Source: JABURQ01 sp029243145
Lineage (GTDB): Bacteria; Planctomycetota; Planctomycetia; Planctomycetales; Planctomycetaceae
DNA: 64,000 nucleotides
Assembly (NCBI GenBank): GCA_965660145.1
Contig: CBFHYX010000002.1
Coordinates: 124,001-188,000, forward strand
Reading direction: 5' to 3'
Below are positions 1 through 9,532 of this stretch, in pieces (the stretch's first letter is position 1; each line of letters starts with the position of its first letter). Below the pieces are notes generated by a model, which worked only from the letters and a program-made list of their open reading frames with translations, was not told where the DNA came from and ran no database searches. Position numbers and translations under genes: made by a program.

Positions 1-426
1 ACAACTCCGCCTCATCAGCCGCTAAACGATAGCCCAAGGCTTATGAATTCTATCAACGACATATCATCGAACCACGAACGCTAACTCTGGTAGAGATAGT
101 CTAGCAAGATAAGTTTTGGGATCATTTTTGAATCCGAGCCGCCGTCGCGCAACTGTAGGTCGCCGAGCGATCAGCGAGGGCTCAGCCCAAGGGCGAAAGC
201 AGAAGCGCGGCGTTCCTTCGGGGTGAGAACGAGTTTGTCCGCAGAGTTCGCACAGGACGCAAAGAATTTACAATGTGTATGGCTGGGTCGAACGTAGTGA
301 GCCCCAGAGATTATCGTCAATGCTAGAGAGAGCTTTGATCGTTGAGTGCCACTGCTGGCTCGTTCAGCAGTTCCAAATCAATGATCGCCTGGACAAAATC
401 AAAAAAACGCTCTTAACCAATGACAA
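1..426. other. Non-coding left edge upstream of blaI
   Basis: I see no convincing gene here. A long frame opening at 275 runs through the regulator gene in the wrong frame and is a shadow. The stretch holds two short inverted repeats, 283-307 (five-base arms CTGGG/CCCAG) and 351-371 (seven-base arms ACTGCTG/CAGCAGT). These look like dispersed intergenic repeats, but their copy number cannot be judged from this window. Confidence 0.5.
351..371. repeat. Small intergenic hairpin
   Basis: Seven-base perfect arms ACTGCTG and CAGCAGT flank a seven-base loop. There is no T-run after either arm, so this is not an obvious terminator. It may be one copy of a dispersed planctomycete intergenic repeat, which is an inference. 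Confidence 0.4.
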
Positions 427-465
427 ACGTACTTGTACCCTGCTGTTCGGAATACGTACATATGT
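427..465. promoter_or_regulatory. Candidate BlaI operator pair
   Basis: Two related 12-base motifs lie just upstream of the regulator gene: acgtacttgtac at 427-438 and acgtacatatgt at 454-465. They share ACGTAC, and the second contains the perfect palindrome ACATATGT. BlaI/MecI repressors are winged-helix dimers that bind dyads built on TACA/TGTA half-sites upstream of their own operon, so autoregulation from here is plausible. The motif match is by eye only. Confidence 0.4.
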
Positions 466-512
466 CATTGAGGACAGTCATGGCCGAACGCCCCGCATTA
501 TCCAAAAGCTAG

Positions 513-860
513 ATGGAAGTCGCTCGTCTGCTCTGGGATCTGAAAGAAGCATCGGTTCGAGAAGTTCACGAGGCTTGCTCTTCCGCCCGCTCGATGGAAT
601 TTACCGTCGTTCAAACGTATCTCAGACGTTTGGAGTCAAAGGGGTATGTGACCTCTCGACTAGAAGGACGGACCAAAAGGTATCGTCCCAAAGTGAAGCC
701 GAGAACTGTGATTCGAGAGACGGTTGATGATCTGGTCGACCGACTATTTGGAGGAGATAAGTTGACTTTGATGCGGCACCTTATCGAGGATCAGTCTCTG
801 AGTGAATCAGATGTTGAGCAACTTCGCGGAATGCTTGACCGCATGGAGGAAAACTCATGA
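513..860 (+). CDS. blaI: BlaI/MecI/CopY-family repressor, probable 5' nonsense mutation
   Basis: A 115-residue winged-helix repressor that would control the adjoining blaR1 gene. Seen: the helix-turn-helix region around residues 15-50 (VREVHEACSS, TVVQTYLRRLESKGYV) and a C-terminal dimerisation part (VIRETVDDLVDRLFGG). The natural start is very probably ATG at 480, preceded by GAGG at 470-473. That frame reads MAERPALSKS, then TAG at 510-512, then ATG at 513 and the rest of the protein. The family normally has Glu at this place (LSKxEMEVARLLW), so one GAG-to-TAG change explains it. The abutting TAG-ATG could permit reinitiation, giving a protein lacking the first part of helix 1. Its TGA overlaps the blaR1 ATG (ATGA, 857-860). 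Alternatives are a sequencing error or TAG readthrough. Confidence 0.85.
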   Translation: MEVARLLWDLKEASVREVHEACSSARSMEFTVVQTYLRRLESKGYVTSRLEGRTKRYRPKVKPRTVIRETVDDLVDRLFGGDKLTLMRHLIEDQSLSESDVEQLRGMLDRMEENS

Positions 861-3800
861 ATGATTCTGTTCTGATGTCAGCCTTGGTCACTCAATTGAT
901 ACAAATCACTTGCTTGATCGTTTTTGTTTGGGGACTTGTCAAACTATTTGCACGACAACGACCTTTTTTGGCCCACACATTGTGGATGTTGGTCCTCATC
1001 AAGTGTGTGACTCCACCCCTTATAAACAGCCCGATCAATGTTTTCCCTGAAATATCCATAGCCGAACTCCCGTGGCGATCCCATCAGTCCGAAGTGCCTC
1101 ACGAATCTGCTGTGAACTCGTCTCACGTGGATTCAACCCACGACTTGGACTCAATGCCGTGGAAAGAATCTCCAAATACGATTGATAACGATACTGCCAT
1201 CGAGAAATTATCTCGCGGAGTAGTTGTAGAGGAAGACCAGATTGCGGAGAATTTATCCATTGATGAACAACTGCAGGATGACGACTCATTGAATGTTGCC
1301 ATCGCCTCCGCAGAATCAACATTGCCCAAATCTGTGACGATCTCCTTTCGGCTTTTCAAGTTCTGGCTTGCCTCAGCCGGTGTGATGCTCTTGCTGACGA
1401 TTTTTCGAGTGAGAGTGACGCTGCGCCGTGTGACCTGTAATGCTGTGGAAACACCGGAAGAGTTACAAGCTCTTGTCCAACATCTCTCCCACAAATTTAA
1501 ACTTGGAAGACGTGTGAGACTATTGGTGACATCGGCGAAAGTCGGACCGGCAGTTGTCGGCCTACTTCGACCATTAATCATTCTACCCGAAGTCGTGACC
1601 CGCGGACGTTCTATGAAAGAACTAGAACCGATTGTCGCACACGAACTGCTTCACATTAAACGAGGAGATCTCGGGATTGGCTGGTTACAAGTACTCGTGC
1701 AATCACTCTGGTGGTTCCATCCTTTGGTGTGGCTGGTCAATCGTCTTCTCAGTCGAGAGGCAGAACGCTGCTGCGATGAAGCAGTGATCGCAGAGTTGGA
1801 CTGCACCCCTTCCTTCTATGCCCGTTGCTTATTGAATGTTCTGGAACAGAAACGGAATCTGACTCCAGTACCCGCTTGCCCCGGCGTGAAGCCGGTCGAA
1901 ATTACCAAACAACGAATGGAGCGAATTATGAAACTCGGACAAGGATGTCGCAAGCGAAGCCCGTGGTGGTGCTGGTTAATTGTTGTCTTACTCGGCGTGG
2001 TGGTCTTGCCGGGGAGAGGAGAGAGTGAGACAGACGAAATTCGAGCGACAGTCATCTTCCAACTGGACGATGCACACACCACTAAGGTGACCACAGAGAT
2101 CGAAAAAGAAGGATGGAATGCTTCAGCAACAGACTCCCAAACACTTGCGACACGTCGATACTCCATTGAAAATGTGGTCCAACGAATGCAGAACGATTAT
2201 GACCTCACCGAACAAGCCGCACAGATGCAACTGGAATTACTCGTCAGCAGTTCCATCCCGTTGCTCGAAGACGGCCCGCAGATTCAAGGCAGCCCGGCAG
2301 CGCTGACGAAGTGTATTGTCAGTGCGAATACACTCATCGTGCGTGGCAGTCAGCAAGGGCATGAACTGGTCACGAGACTATTGAAACTCTGGGAGACTGT
2401 CGGACTCTATCAGATCAAAGTCACAACGAGATTTGCGTCCACGAACGTGGAAGTGACGGCAGAAAACGTCACCGGCAAACAGGATGCGACTTCTGCACTC
2501 ACCGCGAAACTGACGGAACTCGATGCGTTTCGACTCATCAACACCATGCAGGGGGACGTTCGTACCAACATTTACTTCGCACCGAAGGTCACACTTTTCA
2601 ACGGCCAACAGGCGGTAGTTCGTGACGAAGTTCTACGACCGTTCGTGACCGGAATGGATGGTAACGATCCTGTCATTGATGTCTTACCGGACGGCTGGAA
2701 GCTGAAGATCAACTCCACCGTCAATGCGGAGGGCAACATTGAACTGAAATATGAGCTACGATTGTCGGCGATTCTCGATGTCGATATTAAAGAGTTGCAG
2801 GGTTCGAAGGAGAAAGAACCGGCCACGGTACAAGTCCCCGATGCGCGTCAACTGCATGTGCGATCAATGGCAACACTTCGAAATGGTGAGACACTGCTGG
2901 TCAGCGGACTGAAACAGGAGGCTGAAGAAAATTTCCTGATGATGATTACGGCGAAGCTGGAGAAAGTGGACCTGGTCAATCGGGATGCGCAGACCGACCC
3001 AGACAGACCCATATATGGCGTCGGCATCAACAGCGATTCCGGAGTTGTGGGAAAGATCGTCTATGACGAACGCAACGATGCCGTTCAGTCAGTGCAGGTT
3101 CCTATTGTGCGGCACCCTCGGCTGAGACAAATGTCCGCTGAAATCTCAGTCTCGTTCGAGGAGGAACCTCTCAAACAGGTAATCGAGCAGATTTGTGAAG
3201 CGGGGAATCTCAAAGTGATGTTCTACGAAAACGACAAGGATGAAATTGAGGAGTTTTTCACTGCAGGTCTTCCAGATATCGTGTGTTTTGAAAACGAATT
3301 GGTTAAGGATGGGATTTCCCTGACGAACCCCGTGACTTTCTCCGCGGAGAATGCAGCCGCCATCCAAGTTCTGGAAGACATACTGAAACCTTATCAGCTG
3401 TGGCTGGACTTGAGACTAGTTAAGGTTAATCAGCGAGGTGAGCATAAAGGTGTGATGGTGATCCGTTCGCAAAATTTCGTTGACCAGCAGATGGTGAAGG
3501 AGCATTACCCCATCGGCGATCTGCTCCAAAAAGATCAATCGTTGAAGGAAGGTTCTATTAAGGGAGTGCCGATTCTGAATAAAATTCCCCATCAGGAAAA
3601 ATTGTTCAAAGCCATACCCAAAACAAAGGGGGAAGTCGCTGACACGCTCATCGAAATCCTTGAGAAAGCGCTTGCCTGGGGATATGCCGGCAAGACCTAC
3701 GGTACTATCGAATATGACGAGCGGAATGAGGCACTGGTCATCATCTGCAATCGATCTCAACACGATCTGATCTCCAAACTGCTGAGCGAGAGACGGAATG

Positions 3801-5587
3801 CATGCGGTATCAAGATAAAATCTGTACTGTCTGACCAGCGACCAATTCTCTCAACAAATATCAATCCAAAAGACGGACCTGGACCGGGCGGGATGCCGCT
3901 GCTTAAACCGACTGAGGCCAACAATGTGCAACTCAGAATTCTCGGACCAGAGCAATCGCGGTTGACGATCCATGTCCCCGATCATCTCAAGACGATTCAT
4001 CAGATTTCGTTGTCAGGGCGGATCAATCTCGAACCGGGAAGGAAATATCAGCTGAAACTGGACAACATTCCGGGACGTAAGGTGAAATCAAATTGGCCTG
4101 TGCCTTATACTTTCGATCCTGACTTTCTCTGGACCTTGGAACTTCCTGCGATCTGCGAAAGGAGTCATAAGTATCTGTCGTACAATGCGATTCCGCTGCA
4201 ATTCACGATGGAAGACCTCGATCAGGTGGCATTAAGTAATTCGGTGGTAAAGGTTGTGTACCTTCCAGATCCCGACTTTCAGGAGATCGTAGCAGGAAGT
4301 GTGGAGACGATTGTGAGTACTCGATTGGATCCAGGTGTCGATCCCATTGCCGAAGCAGATCGACGAGGCACGATATTGGCTGTGCTGCGATGTCAGTCCC
4401 AACGGTCATGGAACGAAATTGTTACGAAGCGTAAATCAAAATCGTCAAAACAACATTTCATGCTCGGATTGGGGGTCAACAGCGAGTCGGGAGTCACTGG
4501 AGCGATTGTTCTCGAAAACGAACAAGAAACGACCAAGGACCAAGCTCAACTCGTGACGCGCGTCTATCAGGTTGCCGATCTGGTGGTTCCAATCCCAGGG
4601 ATCGAGAACCCACCGGCTGGCAATCCGCCTTCCGCAGCTTGGGGAAAACCGATCAGGGGGACTCCGAATTCGATTCCGGGTCCACCGCATCGACCACTCG
4701 ACAGTCCACAAATACCTGCGACATATCCTTCACCCAAAGAGGCAGATCTCGCCTTAAGTGGACAACCCCCGGTCAAATCGCCATCTACCGTAGCCCCGAA
4801 GTGCGATGCATCGCCATTGATTGAATTGATCACCCAGACAGTAAAAAATGCACACGCACAAATTCTTCCTGAAAAATTCAATGTCAAATTTATGACGGAG
4901 CAGCTTAGTCTGGTTGTTTTAGCGCGGGCTCGCGATCATAAAATTATCTCCGAATTGTTAACGACTTTGCGTCGAAAGCAGGGCATACAAGTGACCCTCG
5001 AATGTTTGACGGTCCGATTTGAACAAAATTCGTTCCAGCAATTATGGGCGAACGGTGGAGTAAAGGTCGATTCGAGAGAACCTCTCGATCCCAATGTTCA
5101 AAACTCGATCACGCCTCTCATCTTTCACAATGTCGACAAGATCGATTTCAAAAAGCAGGTCAAGAGTTTTGGCAATGCGAGTATTTTGAGTGCTCCTAAA
5201 TTGACTGTCTTCAACGGCGTCGGAGCTCAGATTAATATCTCGGGGACGGCAGCCGATAATAAGCCCATCGAATCTTTGGACTATATGATAGTCCCCACGA
5301 TCTCTACAGATGGAGATTCCATTGATCTCAAGCTGGCCATAAATGCGACCAGTTTGCTGGATGCACTCTCTAAGTCGAAAGCGTTGACCATTCGGGATGG
5401 CCATTCAGTTCTGGTGGAAGTCACCGATGAAATCCAGTTTCAGTCCAAAAGACCTGGTGTCCCCGAAGTGAATAAGGCTCTCCGCGAATTGAAGAAAAAA
5501 GAACAGGGTGTGCGAACATTCGTTCTGTTGACACCGCAGATCATTGTTCAGGAGGAAGAAGAGGAATTACTCGAGGTTCCGAATTAG
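857..5587 (+). CDS. BlaR1-type M56 metallopeptidase with secretin-like C-terminal modules
   Basis: A 1576-residue membrane sensor-protease. Two N-terminal membrane helices (about residues 9-30 and 38-55) are followed by an acidic linker and a third helix (about 165-187). The zinc peptidase core comes next, with HELLH at 262-266 and the downstream EAERCCDEA segment near 301-309 supplying the expected third ligand. A fourth helix lies at about 370-388. The rest, about 1190 residues, should be outside the cytoplasm. It holds a secretin-like module near 560-720 (APKVTLFNG), an STN-like short domain near 757-800, and a second secretin-like module near 1430-1560 (APKLTVFNG). Known BlaR1 proteins cleave BlaI after sensing a ligand outside the membrane. 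Here the usual penicillin-binding sensor is replaced, so the signal is unknown. The stop codon interleaves with that of the converging sulfotransferase gene (TTAG, 5584-5587). Confidence 0.85.
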   Translation: MNDSVLMSALVTQLIQITCLIVFVWGLVKLFARQRPFLAHTLWMLVLIKCVTPPLINSPINVFPEISIAELPWRSHQSEVPHESAVNSSHVDSTHDLDSMPWKESPNTIDNDTAIEKLSRGVVVEEDQIAENLSIDEQLQDDDSLNVAIASAESTLPKSVTISFRLFKFWLASAGVMLLLTIFRVRVTLRRVTCNAVETPEELQALVQHLSHKFKLGRRVRLLVTSAKVGPAVVGLLRPLIILPEVVTRGRSMKELEPIVAHELLHIKRGDLGIGWLQVLVQSLWWFHPLVWLVNRLLSREAERCCDEAVIAELDCTPSFYARCLLNVLEQKRNLTPVPACPGVKPVEITKQRMERIMKLGQGCRKRSPWWCWLIVVLLGVVVLPGRGESETDEIRATVIFQLDDAHTTKVTTEIEKEGWNASATDSQTLATRRYSIENVVQRMQNDYDLTEQAAQMQLELLVSSSIPLLEDGPQIQGSPAALTKCIVSANTLIVRGSQQGHELVTRLLKLWETVGLYQIKVTTRFASTNVEVTAENVTGKQDATSALTAKLTELDAFRLINTMQGDVRTNIYFAPKVTLFNGQQAVVRDEVLRPFVTGMDGNDPVIDVLPDGWKLKINSTVNAEGNIELKYELRLSAILDVDIKELQGSKEKEPATVQVPDARQLHVRSMATLRNGETLLVSGLKQEAEENFLMMITAKLEKVDLVNRDAQTDPDRPIYGVGINSDSGVVGKIVYDERNDAVQSVQVPIVRHPRLRQMSAEISVSFEEEPLKQVIEQICEAGNLKVMFYENDKDEIEEFFTAGLPDIVCFENELVKDGISLTNPVTFSAENAAAIQVLEDILKPYQLWLDLRLVKVNQRGEHKGVMVIRSQNFVDQQMVKEHYPIGDLLQKDQSLKEGSIKGVPILNKIPHQEKLFKAIPKTKGEVADTLIEILEKALAWGYAGKTYGTIEYDERNEALVIICNRSQHDLISKLLSERRNACGIKIKSVLSDQRPILSTNINPKDGPGPGGMPLLKPTEANNVQLRILGPEQSRLTIHVPDHLKTIHQISLSGRINLEPGRKYQLKLDNIPGRKVKSNWPVPYTFDPDFLWTLELPAICERSHKYLSYNAIPLQFTMEDLDQVALSNSVVKVVYLPDPDFQEIVAGSVETIVSTRLDPGVDPIAEADRRGTILAVLRCQSQRSWNEIVTKRKSKSSKQHFMLGLGVNSESGVTGAIVLENEQETTKDQAQLVTRVYQVADLVVPIPGIENPPAGNPPSAAWGKPIRGTPNSIPGPPHRPLDSPQIPATYPSPKEADLALSGQPPVKSPSTVAPKCDASPLIELITQTVKNAHAQILPEKFNVKFMTEQLSLVVLARARDHKIISELLTTLRRKQGIQVTLECLTVRFEQNSFQQLWANGGVKVDSREPLDPNVQNSITPLIFHNVDKIDFKKQVKSFGNASILSAPKLTVFNGVGAQINISGTAADNKPIESLDYMIVPTISTDGDSIDLKLAINATSLLDALSKSKALTIRDGHSVLVEVTDEIQFQSKRPGVPEVNKALRELKKKEQGVRTFVLLTPQIIVQEEEEELLEVPN

Positions 5588-6615
5588 TCCACAGTGTACC
5601 CATAGGCTTTCAGGGGAATATTGAATTCAGATTCGATGATCTGACACTGCGATCGTGTGAGATCTAATATTTTTTGTTTGATTTCGGGAGAGATATTTGC
5701 TGTTGCTCTTTGAGAATTCTCCGATATTTTATTAATACCTAGCGCGTTATTACGCCATTCTTTACCTTGCTGACGGAAGTACCATCGTCGTATTGCAGAC
5801 GACCGCTCGTACTGTTTGATTCGATTGATGGGTTCTTCAGTCCAGCGAAAGTTCTTGATGCGGTCTTTCGCGAGTTGCTTGGCTTCTTCCAAATCAATCT
5901 GCATAAAATCGCACAGTTCTCGATAATATTCATCGGAGTTTGATTTGAGTTGCTCAAACACCATGATTTTCACATTCTCTTTTCCGAGAACTCGTGCATA
6001 GTGCAACGCCGTTTCTCCAAATTTTAATTGCCTAAGTAGAGGCGCATTTTTTTGCTTCACTTTTGATTTGGATTCAATATCAAACCATTGATTAATGTCA
6101 AAATAACGGGGAGGAACACCGAGTACCTCCTCGACTATTTTACGCCGACCGAACTGATAGCCATTGAGATGTTGAAAGTAAAGTGATTCCACAAATGATA
6201 ATGGTTCTCGAATTGTGAGTAATACACGAGGCGCAAGAAATGTGTTTTTAACGAAAGTCGAAACCCGTTCTCGGTGAAATTCGGGAAGAGCACACAGCCC
6301 TTCACGAGAATACATGGATGTTTGTCCCATTTCCCTGGTCTCAGTCACCAGTTTTAAGAGTGCTTTCGATTCGTCATTTGTTGGTTGATATGGATTCTTA
6401 CCAAATTTATAAAATAGTTGCGTTGCCGCAGGACGTTTTGGAGCTTTATTGAGATTGTATTTACCAAGATAATTCACCTGAGAATGTTTGGAAAACAAAC
6501 AATATTGCAACGTCGTAGTCCCCGTCTTTGGCATTCCGATATGTAGAAAGAAATCTGGTGATGCACAACGACTGGTGGTGATAGGGGATTGCTGAATATC
6601 CCGTTTCGTGATCAT
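5584..6615 (-). CDS. PAPS-dependent sulfotransferase family protein
   Basis: About 343 residues. It probably transfers sulfate from PAPS to a glycan or lipid hydroxyl. The 5'-phosphosulfate loop is clear near the N terminus (IGMPKTGTTTLQ, about residues 26-37), and a segment like the 3'-phosphate site follows (VLLTIREPLSFVESLYFQ). No signal peptide is visible, so it should act in the cytoplasm. I chose ATG at 6615 because AAGGA lies six bases upstream; an ATG at 6633 has no such site. It is the last gene of a minus-strand cluster, 45 bases after the paralogous sulfotransferase. The acceptor is unknown. Confidence 0.85.
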   Translation of the reverse strand: MITKRDIQQSPITTSRCASPDFFLHIGMPKTGTTTLQYCLFSKHSQVNYLGKYNLNKAPKRPAATQLFYKFGKNPYQPTNDESKALLKLVTETREMGQTSMYSREGLCALPEFHRERVSTFVKNTFLAPRVLLTIREPLSFVESLYFQHLNGYQFGRRKIVEEVLGVPPRYFDINQWFDIESKSKVKQKNAPLLRQLKFGETALHYARVLGKENVKIMVFEQLKSNSDEYYRELCDFMQIDLEEAKQLAKDRIKNFRWTEEPINRIKQYERSSAIRRWYFRQQGKEWRNNALGINKISENSQRATANISPEIKQKILDLTRSQCQIIESEFNIPLKAYGYTVD

Positions 6616-6660
6616 TTCTGGTCCTTGTAGCATGATAAAACTGGGGAGCGTTGAGGCGAG

Positions 6661-7677
6661 TTAGGGCATTGGATAGTCGTACTTTTGCAGAGGGACTTGC
6701 CACTGTTCTGCAAGTTGTCGATTTCCGTCGGCAGTTTTTTCTTCAATTCGTGTTCGCCATTCATCACTTAACACCGCTTTGGCAGGCCCGGATTTGTCAT
6801 CTGTGGGCCTCTCATTGTTCTCAAGGATACCGAGCCTTTTTTTTCGTTTTCCACGTGTTGAATATTGAAACTTTAAACTCTTCACAAATGACTCGTTGAT
6901 CGACTTTAATCGTTCGATTTGATCGACTGTCCAGCGTTGATTTTGTTTCTCACCGGACACATGTTGCCAAGCCGATGTAGCATCGACTCCCGTAAACTCA
7001 CAAATCGAACGATAGTATTCTTCAGGATCGTTGACGAGATCTTCAAAAAGAAACAACCCCACGTTTTCTTGACCAAACACTTCAGCAAACATCTGAATCG
7101 ACTTTGCGTATTCCAGATGAACTCTCGGGGGTAATGCCTCGGTCTCCCACGTTTCAGTTAACCATTCATCAAGTGATTGATAACGAACCGGAGAACCATA
7201 TCTTGCATGGCTACCGACATTATCTCTTTTCAGAAGTTGTAGATAAAGAGACTCGACGAGCTTGAACGGATGCCGAACAGTCACGATGATTCGGCATTCT
7301 CCGAGCGCCTTTTTCATGTTTTCTGCGCGTAGACGCTGAATACGATGAGAGTTTTCAATCAGCGATTCCCACGACCAGACCGGAACCAAGCCTCGATCTT
7401 TCACAGGATTAATCGATTCGTGGACAATACGGTGACACAATTCCCAATTAGGATCTTCGTATTTATCCCAGATCAACTCCGCCATCAGTCGTTCGATTTC
7501 CGAATCGCGACATTGTCGAAACGGAGTGCCTTTCCCGGTGTACGTACCGAGATAATCGATTTGTGCATGACGGGCAAACAGACACATTTGCAGTGTCTTC
7601 GTCCCAGTTTTTGGCATACCAACATGAACAACGCATTGTCGATCCACATTCACCGATTTATGCAGCTTCGAAGTCAC
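6661..7677 (-). CDS. PAPS-dependent sulfotransferase family protein (paralogue)
   Basis: A 338-residue protein with GMPKTGTKTLQ at about residues 20-30, the sulfate-donor loop. A second conserved segment (IIVTVRHPFKLVESLYLQLL) corresponds to the 3'-phosphate site. The layout matches the next gene downstream, so the two look like diverged tandem copies with different acceptors. The start is GTG at 7677, with AAGGAG seven to eight bases before it. That places the start 20 bases inside the end of the ABC transporter gene and suggests translational coupling. Cytoplasmic action is expected. Confidence 0.85.
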   Translation of the reverse strand: MTSKLHKSVNVDRQCVVHVGMPKTGTKTLQMCLFARHAQIDYLGTYTGKGTPFRQCRDSEIERLMAELIWDKYEDPNWELCHRIVHESINPVKDRGLVPVWSWESLIENSHRIQRLRAENMKKALGECRIIVTVRHPFKLVESLYLQLLKRDNVGSHARYGSPVRYQSLDEWLTETWETEALPPRVHLEYAKSIQMFAEVFGQENVGLFLFEDLVNDPEEYYRSICEFTGVDATSAWQHVSGEKQNQRWTVDQIERLKSINESFVKSLKFQYSTRGKRKKRLGILENNERPTDDKSGPAKAVLSDEWRTRIEEKTADGNRQLAEQWQVPLQKYDYPMP

Positions 7678-9532
7678 GATTTATCTCCTTCGAGCTTGTG
7701 AGATCCGATTTATCTCTCTGTACATTTTCGAAAAAACTCTGATGAATGTTTGCCATCGATGAATAGACTCCTTGGCTTTTGATCAGTTCGGTATGTGTCC
7801 CTTCCTCGGTAATCTGTCCATCGACTAAGACGATTATTCGATCAGCCATTTGTACGGTCGAAAAACGATGAGAGATCAAAATCGTGGTTCGACCGTGTAA
7901 CAGTTTTCGAATTCGATCGTGCATTACTTTTTCGGACATCAAATCCAGACTTGCGGCCGGTTCATCCAGAATAATGATGGGAGAGTTGGCAGCCATCGTT
8001 TGGGCTTGGACCATTTTTTGCCATTGACCGCCCGATAAATCACACTCTCCCAAAACTCGTCCGAGACGAGTTTGGTACTGATTTGGCAATGCATTGATCA
8101 TTTCTTCGAGGTCGGCTTCCTGTGCTACTCTTCGGATTTCCGCTGGATTGTCTTCCAGACGATCCCAGTCGCCGAACGCAATAAATTCCTCGACTGTTGA
8201 TTCAAAACGTGGAACTCGCTGATGAACAAAAGAAATTTGACTTTGTAAATGCTTTAGCGAGAGCGTACTGATTGAGTGTCCGTCGAAAAGGATATCACCC
8301 TCTGTGGGCGCATAGAGTCCAGCGAGCAACTTTGCCAGAGTGCTCTTACCCGCACCATTATGACCAACTAACGCAACAATTTCCCCTGGCTCAATGGTGA
8401 GAGATACATTTTTCAAAACGACAGGTAGGCTAGGCGCGAATCGGAAAGAAACATTATCGACTTTAATTTGGCCACTAATTGATGGGATATCGGTCCCTGA
8501 ATGTGGCATCTCAGGAGTAAGATCAAAGAAAAGTTGCAAATCGTGAAGATGATATCGCGACTTAAGCATCGTGGACAATGAACTTCCAATTTCACGTGCT
8601 GCACGAAAAAACTGAAAGGCTGCTGCCCAGAACGCTGCGAATTCTCCGATTTTCAATGACCCATCAAGTGCTCGATTAACGGCAAACCAAATGGCTCCTG
8701 CTAATGCGCTCGTCATCACGAGTGAAGCAAACAAATTGCTGATGATTTCCACTTTGGCAACGCTTTGATTGTCTTCAACGATCTCTTCCATTTGTTGATG
8801 ATGTCGATCCAACATAAGATCTTTCAGCCCCAACATCGTGGTAGCGAGATTCCAGTCTCGATGGGTCAAAAGTTTCGCATAATACCGGGACCATCGGCGT
8901 TGAGATGTTTTTAAAATAAGGTGCTGGTGACGAACTTTTGAAAGCCAAAATGAAAGGAAAAGCATGGGACATACAGAAACGGCCAGCACGGATGTCCATA
9001 GCGGCTCAATCCAGATCATCACTGCGCCCAGTGAGATAAATCGGAGCACGCCAGACATTGTTTTGATGGAGCCGTCCAGGAGTGATAAAATCGTCTGTCC
9101 GGGGCTTTTGTTTGCTCTTTCCAGAATCTCTTGATTCGTCGGATTTTCAATGGCGGCTTGGTCAAGGGTCGAGGCGTGTTCCAACACTTCGCGTTGCATT
9201 TTGAGTGTCAAGGAGTCATTCATTCGTAGGCGTGAATACCTTCGAAGACTACCAAGAATGGTACTTACAAAAATGGTCACACTCACCCAAAAAACCCAAT
9301 GAGTGAGAGTTGTGCCAACGGCTGTCCCTGTGTTGAGCGCCGAACTGATCTCTGAGACGATGAGTCCCATTAAGACCACCGCTAAGGTTCCCAGAAGTGC
9401 GCTCACAATCGAAGAGATACCCATCACAATCGCGTGGTTCGGAGCCACAGATCGAACAACAGATATTCCGTATTTGTATGCATCCCAAAGAGACAGCTTG
9501 CCCTGATCTAATTTGTTCGATTTACGAGGCAC
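7658..9532 (-). CDS. ABC transporter, fused permease and ATPase (exporter type)
   Basis: About 624 residues. An N-terminal six-helix membrane domain is followed by an ATPase domain with Walker A (GHNGAGKST, near 384), signature LSGGQ near 500, Walker B (IIILDEPAASLD) near 520 and the H-loop (LISHRFST) near 550. This half-transporter layout works as a homodimer and exports lipids, lipid-linked glycans or peptides. I chose GTG at 9532 because AGGAG sits six bases upstream. Upstream ATG candidates at 9553 and 9598 lack a ribosome site. The GTG overlaps the end of the sulfotransferase-glycosyltransferase gene by 11 bases. The neighbours suggest it flips or exports a sulfated glycan, which is an inference. 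Confidence 0.88.
   Translation of the reverse strand: MPRKSNKLDQGKLSLWDAYKYGISVVRSVAPNHAIVMGISSIVSALLGTLAVVLMGLIVSEISSALNTGTAVGTTLTHWVFWVSVTIFVSTILGSLRRYSRLRMNDSLTLKMQREVLEHASTLDQAAIENPTNQEILERANKSPGQTILSLLDGSIKTMSGVLRFISLGAVMIWIEPLWTSVLAVSVCPMLFLSFWLSKVRHQHLILKTSQRRWSRYYAKLLTHRDWNLATTMLGLKDLMLDRHHQQMEEIVEDNQSVAKVEIISNLFASLVMTSALAGAIWFAVNRALDGSLKIGEFAAFWAAAFQFFRAAREIGSSLSTMLKSRYHLHDLQLFFDLTPEMPHSGTDIPSISGQIKVDNVSFRFAPSLPVVLKNVSLTIEPGEIVALVGHNGAGKSTLAKLLAGLYAPTEGDILFDGHSISTLSLKHLQSQISFVHQRVPRFESTVEEFIAFGDWDRLEDNPAEIRRVAQEADLEEMINALPNQYQTRLGRVLGECDLSGGQWQKMVQAQTMAANSPIIILDEPAASLDLMSEKVMHDRIRKLLHGRTTILISHRFSTVQMADRIIVLVDGQITEEGTHTELIKSQGVYSSMANIHQSFFENVQRDKSDLTSSKEINRDFEAA

Noticed and set aside
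275..727. Long plus-strand frame at the left edge
   Set aside because: It runs through blaI in another frame, and its residues resemble no protein.
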